10,718 bases of DNA. It comes from Phoronis pallida. Its lineage: Eukaryota > Phoronida > Phoronidae. The stretch covers positions 1-10,718 of the forward strand of contig JAOXYC010228682.1 of NCBI GenBank assembly GCA_028565715.1, given 5' to 3'. Each line of letters starts with the position of its first letter. Position 1 is the stretch's first letter. A program made the position numbers and the translations under genes. Below the pieces are notes generated by a model. That model had not been told where the DNA came from. It was given only the letters and a program-made list of their open reading frames with translations, and ran no database searches. Positions 1 through 6,500 of the stretch are shown in pieces.

Positions 1-543
1 CAATTCCATAGAAAGTATTGGGATTGTACCTCACAGCCTCAGATCCATCTGCAACGTTTGCTGCGGGCACAAGGTCACAAACAAAGTTGCTTGCCAAATC
101 TGATCCGATATCATTATTGGAAAGTGTTGAACCTTCATTCTGCTCCTCATCAATGTCTTGAGATTCAGACTGCATGGCTTTATCGGGGACATCAATTTCT
201 GAGTATATATGAGAGGTTGGGTTGCCGCTTTCCAGATTATCTGACTCAGTCCCTGCCTCAACATTTATCCAAATTCCATTATCATCATTCACATAATTTG
301 CTGCAGGATTTTCTTCTTTTCTGTCTGTTTCCTGATTTTTCTTACTGGGTTGAAGCAAATGCCAGCTCGAGTCACGAGTAATTTTACGCACAGGAACTTT
401 CAAATCAGCAGGTGGTGTGATTGCTCGGCGAGGTATTACAAAAGATTTCTCACAGACCAATTCAGGAGTTCTTGAATTGGCAAGAGGCTTGGCTAAAGAG
501 TGTGTTAGTATGTCAGATGGACACAAGAGGTCTCTAGTGTGAG
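1..543 (-). CDS. VCL: Vinculin exon W15 (partial): long lineage-specific linker exon, at least 181 residues
   Basis: The acceptor ctttctgtag at 544-553 opens a frame that completes the alanine codon split in W14 and stays open for 180 codons to base 1 without a stop. It starts [20 protein letters not shown] and ends [10 protein letters not shown]. The first 80 residues are basic and proline-containing ([18 protein letters not shown]; 14 K/R, 10 D/E). The next 80 are strongly acidic (18 D/E, 1 [12 protein letters not shown]). Low hydrophobicity and many S, N, D and E suggest a disordered linker. I recognise no domain. Human linker and metavinculin insert sequences are not evident. It could be constitutive or a cassette exon; its 3' end lies outside the window. 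The possibility that the open frame is chance is small given length, AT-richness, phase and splice site. Confidence 0.82.
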
Positions 544-3500
544 CTACAGAAAGGAAGAAAAAGTATGAAGAAAAAGACACAAAATATGTTCAAGCATCTA
601 ATTTAGCCTACAGGAATGGGAAATAGCATTTCACAATTTAAAATTTATCAGTGTTTAGAATAAAAATCAGGTTTTAATTCTCATAATTTAAATTGTAATT
701 CAATATCCATATACTATTTTACTACCAAGCACTCTATACCTAGTCCTTACAGCTAACAATCCACTTCATAGTGAATTTGCCTTTATTTTGTAAGCCATAT
801 ATACCTAATGCTTGCTGACAGCTAAAACTCTGAACTACTGTCTCCTTCTAAAGAAAAAATAGTCATTTTGCAATTTTGAAAGCCCTAAAATTTTCAAGAT
901 GGCAAACTACATTGTATACTAGTGCAAATGATAAACTGTCATGTGACTACCATGTGATCGTGTAACTAACACTGACACATATTGGTGACCTTCATACCTT
1001 GTAAGTTGAGGTCACTGAGATCTGGTGGAGCAGGAAACTCCTCCTCAAATGGTGGTGGCGGTGGTGGCAACTCTTCCCTTGGTGTCACCGCTTTACGAAC
1101 ATTTCTTACACCATTTACTAGCTGAAATAAAAAAAATGTAAGGTATGAAGCAGTTGGCTTACTATACATTTTCAAATATAAGCCTAACTTACACAGCCGG
1201 CACTGTTCTGGGTTCCAAGTTCCTGTTTGCAAATTAGTTTTTTAAAAAAAAATCTATGTATTTGCCATTTCAATAACATCATTAAAGTCAAATTATCAAT
1301 AAGATTCATTTCACTTAAAAATCACCAATATTTAACTAAACTAAAATGCTTTTGATAAATGAAAAACACTTCTTACTTGATCGTTAACAGTTCTCCAGTG
1401 TTGTGCAGCGGCAGCATCAGCAGGATTCATAGAAACATTGCGAGCAGCCATTACCATTGGTGCAACAGCTGGAAAAACATGCACAAATAATTCACACATT
1501 CAAATAACATTAATTTTGGAACCATTCAATTTTGCTTTATAAACATGTAATCCCTTTGCTAATCATGCTTTTTGTCAAAGTGATGTGAACTTGCAAGCTG
1601 ATTATTGTTTTCTATGCCGCCTTTAGGGCTGCCAGTTTACAATAAATGCCCTTATTCAATGGTAGAATCGAAGAATTGGGGATGACCTCATTTCAATTCA
1701 ATTCTCAAAACAACTTAAATGAGTTTCAGTCTCATTCCTCTCAGCTCAGGTGTTTTAGTTTTAAGAGAGAATGCGTAACAGTGTGGATGAAACCCCAATC
1801 AATGTGGAATGAACATGATCCATCTCTGGGTATTTCAAAAATACGTAATACTCTCATATCACAGGCATGTGCAATCCCAATTATCAGACATCAGAATGAG
1901 GCTTGCCTTCAGAAAACCAACTCAGTTGCTGAAAAAAGCACGTAAATTGCATTGTTCTGCATGACAAACCTCACTTTTGATTCAAAATGTCTTTTTCGTG
2001 ATATAAGTCTATTTTAGTGTTTGTTCAAATGAAATAAAAAAATAAAAAACATACAAGACTCCAAATTCTTAAGAGCAGCTTCAACATTGTGTACAAAAGC
2101 AGGGTCTTCGCTGTTCTCTGCCTCCATCTTAGCGACCTGTACGACCCGGGTAGCTCGACGAGCAATGTTTGATGTATTTGCAACGACCCCTGGGGAGTTT
2201 CTCATCTTGATACATTCCTCTGTTCGTTCAGTCTCACGAATGATTGCATCCTCTGAAAATAAATTGGTTCATAATGAGATTACCAAAAAACTTTTATATT
2301 AAAGCCACAAAGAATGTAGCAGAATTTGAAAATGGTTTTGTGCCCTAATACACAAATTGATTTGTAATTTAGCAAATCTTGCACTTTATTTCACTGCAAA
2401 ACATTGATAAAATATAACTGTAAATGAATTATATAGAGGATAATTAACTAGTGTCATTGAATAATGAATTTCTCAAAATGAGTTTTGAGAAATTTATTAT
2501 TCAATGACGACCAGTTTATTGTTCTTTTTCTCACATGAAACAGTGACGAGGGCGTATGAATACAGTGATCCGTCAGAGTGTGTTATTTTCGATAATACAT
2601 TTGAGATTGCGATAGAAACAAACTTATCATGTGAGAAATACCAATAACATCTAACAATTTTTTTTTGCAAAAAATGCATGCGTTCTATGATACTACATTA
2701 ATCTGGGAATTATAATATTTTCCAAAAATCTGAAGATTTTAAAAATAAATCTTACCATTTGCTTTAATGAAGGCCACAGTGTCAGTAGCAATATCTACCA
2801 TGTTCTTCAGCTTCTCAACGTTATCTCCATATTCCTTCTTCATCAAGTCAAAATGGTCTTGGGCAGCTTTATTTCCAGGATTCTCCAAAACAATTCTCGC
2901 TGCATTGACAATCTGTGGAATCTGACTGTTGAGTTGTTCAGACGTGTTCATGATCCCCTCAACAACCTTCTTATTGCTACAGTCACCAGTAGCAGCCAAC
3001 ATCTTAGATGTATCGACCAATCGGTAGCCATGATTTTCAAAAGTCCTGGCCTTGTCGTGAAAGTTGGGTTCCCTGTTTGGTGAACCTTTGGGAAGTAGCA
3101 GAGTAGAATTGACTTAATTTTATACATTTAATTTTTAACAATTTTTACAGATTTGGAACAAACCAAAACATTTGTGTTTTTGGCATGTTATAGAAACACA
3201 TTTCAAGATAAACTTTTGACTAATGCCCAATTCAATTTACCTTTATGAAGATAAACATTAGCAGCTGTCCATCTCCCCTCTTAAAAAATAAATTTGCTTT
3301 ACTGATTACCATAACTGAGGGCTTTTACATAAATATCCTTATTTTTCCCCAAATGGGGAACCAAATTTCTTTAAAGAAACTCACCTTCAAGGGTTTCAGT
3401 GTATTTCATTATTTTTTAACCAAAGACCTTAGGTTTTAAATTTATGGCTTGAAATACTCATCTTGGGGGGTTCTATCATATTCAAAAAGAAAAACAGACA

Positions 3501-6500
3501 TTTATCACCGATTTCAAGCTACAACTATGGACGATTTACTTTTCAACGTTGACAGTTGAACCTTTACCGAGCCATATTCCACGATAAAAATGCAACTTTA
3601 GAGTCTTGTTTGGCTGTTTTTAGCGTTTGAATGGGGCTAGTTTTTGTAATTGTTACCGGTGAGGTGTGTCTCTTTAACTGATTTACAGGGTAGCTCTGTT
3701 CGGATAATGTTCTTGATATTCACTCACCAGGTGGTGCCAGTGCAGCCTCACTTAGCTGTTTGAGAGGTGAAGATGTGTCCATGAAATCATCGGCCACTTT
3801 ACGCATCACAGCATCCTGGATTTTGTTCTTCAATTGGTGTAGCTTTTCAGAAAGGGCACGCGCTATTGCCTTAGCCTGGGGGGAGTTTCCCTGTAAAACA
3901 ATTCAAAATATTAAATTATAGTAGAAAAATGAAAAATATTTTTTTATTCAACATCCTTCCAACAAAAAAATGAGGGGGTTGCACTTTCATCCTAAACTCA
4001 TTTTCACAGTTTCATATTAAATTAAACCCTAAGCCTAACTTATTTTTGTGACGTTGCCCAAGGCCCTCTAATAAGGCTAGAAATTTCTATGGAAAAAGGC
4101 ATCCCCGAATAATTGTTTTTAGTTCTCAAACTTTTGTCAGAGATGAAGCCTATTTGAAGAATAAAACTTCTCCATAAATGTTCAAAACTGACTTACCATT
4201 CCACGGCGACACAAATCTGCTAACTGGTCGGTAAGTTGCTCGACATCATCACATAATCTGAGAACTTCCTGTTTCTCGGCACCCTGTAGAGTGTTTGCAA
4301 TCTTACGACCCTCTGATATCACAGCACGGGTTGCAGACTCACCTACAAATAGAAAGGATAAAATACAATTTTTTTTGATAATTATATAATACAATATTTA
4401 CCAAAGTGTGCTTTATAATACAAGCCAAATGTGAAAAATTTGTCTTTGCAAATTTATCATATAATTTATAATTTATTCTTACTATTCTTACTGGCACTAT
4501 GAGTCAGACTCTATACCATTTTGCATGTGATTCGATAAGATTCTATATTAAAATACAATCAGTCTCTTAACCTGATTTTCAATCATCAAGTGGCCTTGGG
4601 TCAGAGCTATTTCTGTGTCTTCACAACTATGCATCATGAGTTATTCTGATCAGCATAGCAGCTTCCATGATGTAATACGACACAAACTCAGCAACTTGAA
4701 TTAGTTTCTAGCACTGTGTTTTCCCTACAATTCAAACAGGCAAATGCCATACCTAATCCCTTATCATCCACAGCTGTGTTATTAAGCCAGGCTTGAGCCT
4801 GCTCCACTCTACCATCCATTGTGTGGGCCGCCTTGATCAGGCCAGCCTTCTCTGTGTTCAACACCGCATTGTTCACACGACCCTGCAGTTCAGCCAGCTT
4901 CTGCTGAATTCCTCTGGCTAGAGAGCATGCCTGTGGACTTTCACCCTATAATGGTGTAGTGAAGAAACTAAAGCTATACTGCTTGATAAAACATGGCAGA
5001 AAAGTTGACATTTTTGAGGATTTTTAATTATTAAATACTCAGTCATAGTAGCAGAAACTGATAGTAAATATCTCCCTCTCCATGATTGTAATTGCATGTT
5101 TGCTCCATCGATGACAGATGACTGTCATGTATACAGAGCTGATGATCAAAAACATTGTTGTTGTTTTTATTTTGATGAGCTTAGGGGAGCTTATTTACTA
5201 CCTTGAAGCTGGTGAAAAATCACAAATACGACAATATGAGAAGTGTCTCATACGATTAAAGAATGCAGAATGGTCAGAAAAATTCAACCATACCTGGCTG
5301 AAAGAAAAACTTTCTAATGTAAAACTTTTGGCTGGCTGTGATAACAAAACTTTATATTTATTTAATGCATCTAACAAGTCAAAAGCTTCTTCAGTAATTT
5401 TTCTTATTTTTTGGAAAAATAGAAAATCATTATTAAAGTAGCCTACCAATCCCTGTGCACGTAACTCAGCTAGTGCGTCAACCATGGACTGTATATCACC
5501 AACTTGTTTAGAAATAGCCTCCGCATCAGCCGGATTGTTACAGCGCTCAGCAACCTTCATGGCATCATCAAGAATTTGACGTAGAGATCTTTCACCTAAA
5601 AATTTACGGAAATGTTTAAATTTCAGAACGTCAAAAACATAATGCTGGATGTTGCAGATTCTAATCTGGGTAGACCTGTGGGCATTTTTTCAAAAAGTCT
5701 GTTCCCCCTATGCCCTGTTTTCAACACAAGTCTATAATGTTCAGATTTGAACGCAGACTTTAAATCTGAAGAAAAGGAAGTGTTATGAAAACTTTGGAGA
5801 TCTCAAACATAACAAATGATCAAATATGGGAATATGCATACGAAGTAAAACAAACCAGTCTTGAAACACAGTCAATAATTAAAACCTTCAACCACATGGC
5901 AAACTGACAACCTACCTACACCTCCAACAATACCACGTGGATCTTGAAGCCAGTCATTGGCTTGTTTCATTCGACTCTCAATGGCATTCTGCAAGAAATG
6001 TTTTAAGAATTTAATCACTCAAATAACACGTTTTCTGGGCCATGTGGGCAGGAAATAAATAAGATTCTTTTGTAAATTTGTAGATTTCCTTTTTTCTTTT
6101 TTGTACAAAAGAACGCTGAATAATTGCTAGCCAATGTCCGAGACAACATTGATTGTCCATTGAGAATAATTAAATTGAACTTTTTGACACTGGCTATGTT
6201 GTTGTGCAAGATAAGAATTTGTGTATATGGGCAGCAAGTTTTCTCTTACCAATGTCCTATTTTAATAACACACTTGAGCGTTTTGAATAAGCCAATTTCA
6301 GGAGAATCATCTCGAAAGTGTGACAAATAGATTGGTCTGGACAGTAGTTGTAGTTTATAAGTTGGCCAACTGTCTCCATCCATGTACATATAATGATCTA
6401 CAAACAGTTGCCACACTAAAGGAATTCTATTATTTTCTCCTAACTACCTGAGCCTTCTTCATGACTGTGATGTCATCAGCATCCCACTCATCCTCGTCAT

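Noticed and set aside
31-264. 77-codon minus-strand frame starting with ATG
   Set aside because: It is in a different frame from the spliced vinculin reading through the same bases, so it is a shadow of W15.
58-381. 107-codon plus-strand open frame at the left end
   Set aside because: It lies antisense to exon W15, whose frame has the correct acceptor, phase and continuous reading; the plus-strand protein has no recognisable features.
2497-2679. 60-codon minus-strand frame
   Set aside because: It is made of hairpin element 1 sequence and has no acceptor/donor arrangement that fits the vinculin frame.
2739-3020. ATG-initiated reading of exon W11 as a separate small gene
   Set aside because: The frame extends upstream of that ATG to a proper acceptor at 3085, matching vinculin APNRE...FENH; the ATG encodes an internal methionine and the last codons are intron read-through.
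5118-5441. 107-codon plus-strand frame
   Set aside because: It falls entirely within the intron between W7 and W8, on the opposite strand, has no family signature and ends just short of W7.
4946-5446. Hidden middle vinculin repeat
   Set aside because: No WL.DP helix pair or matching phase-0/1 exon pair could be read on the minus strand.
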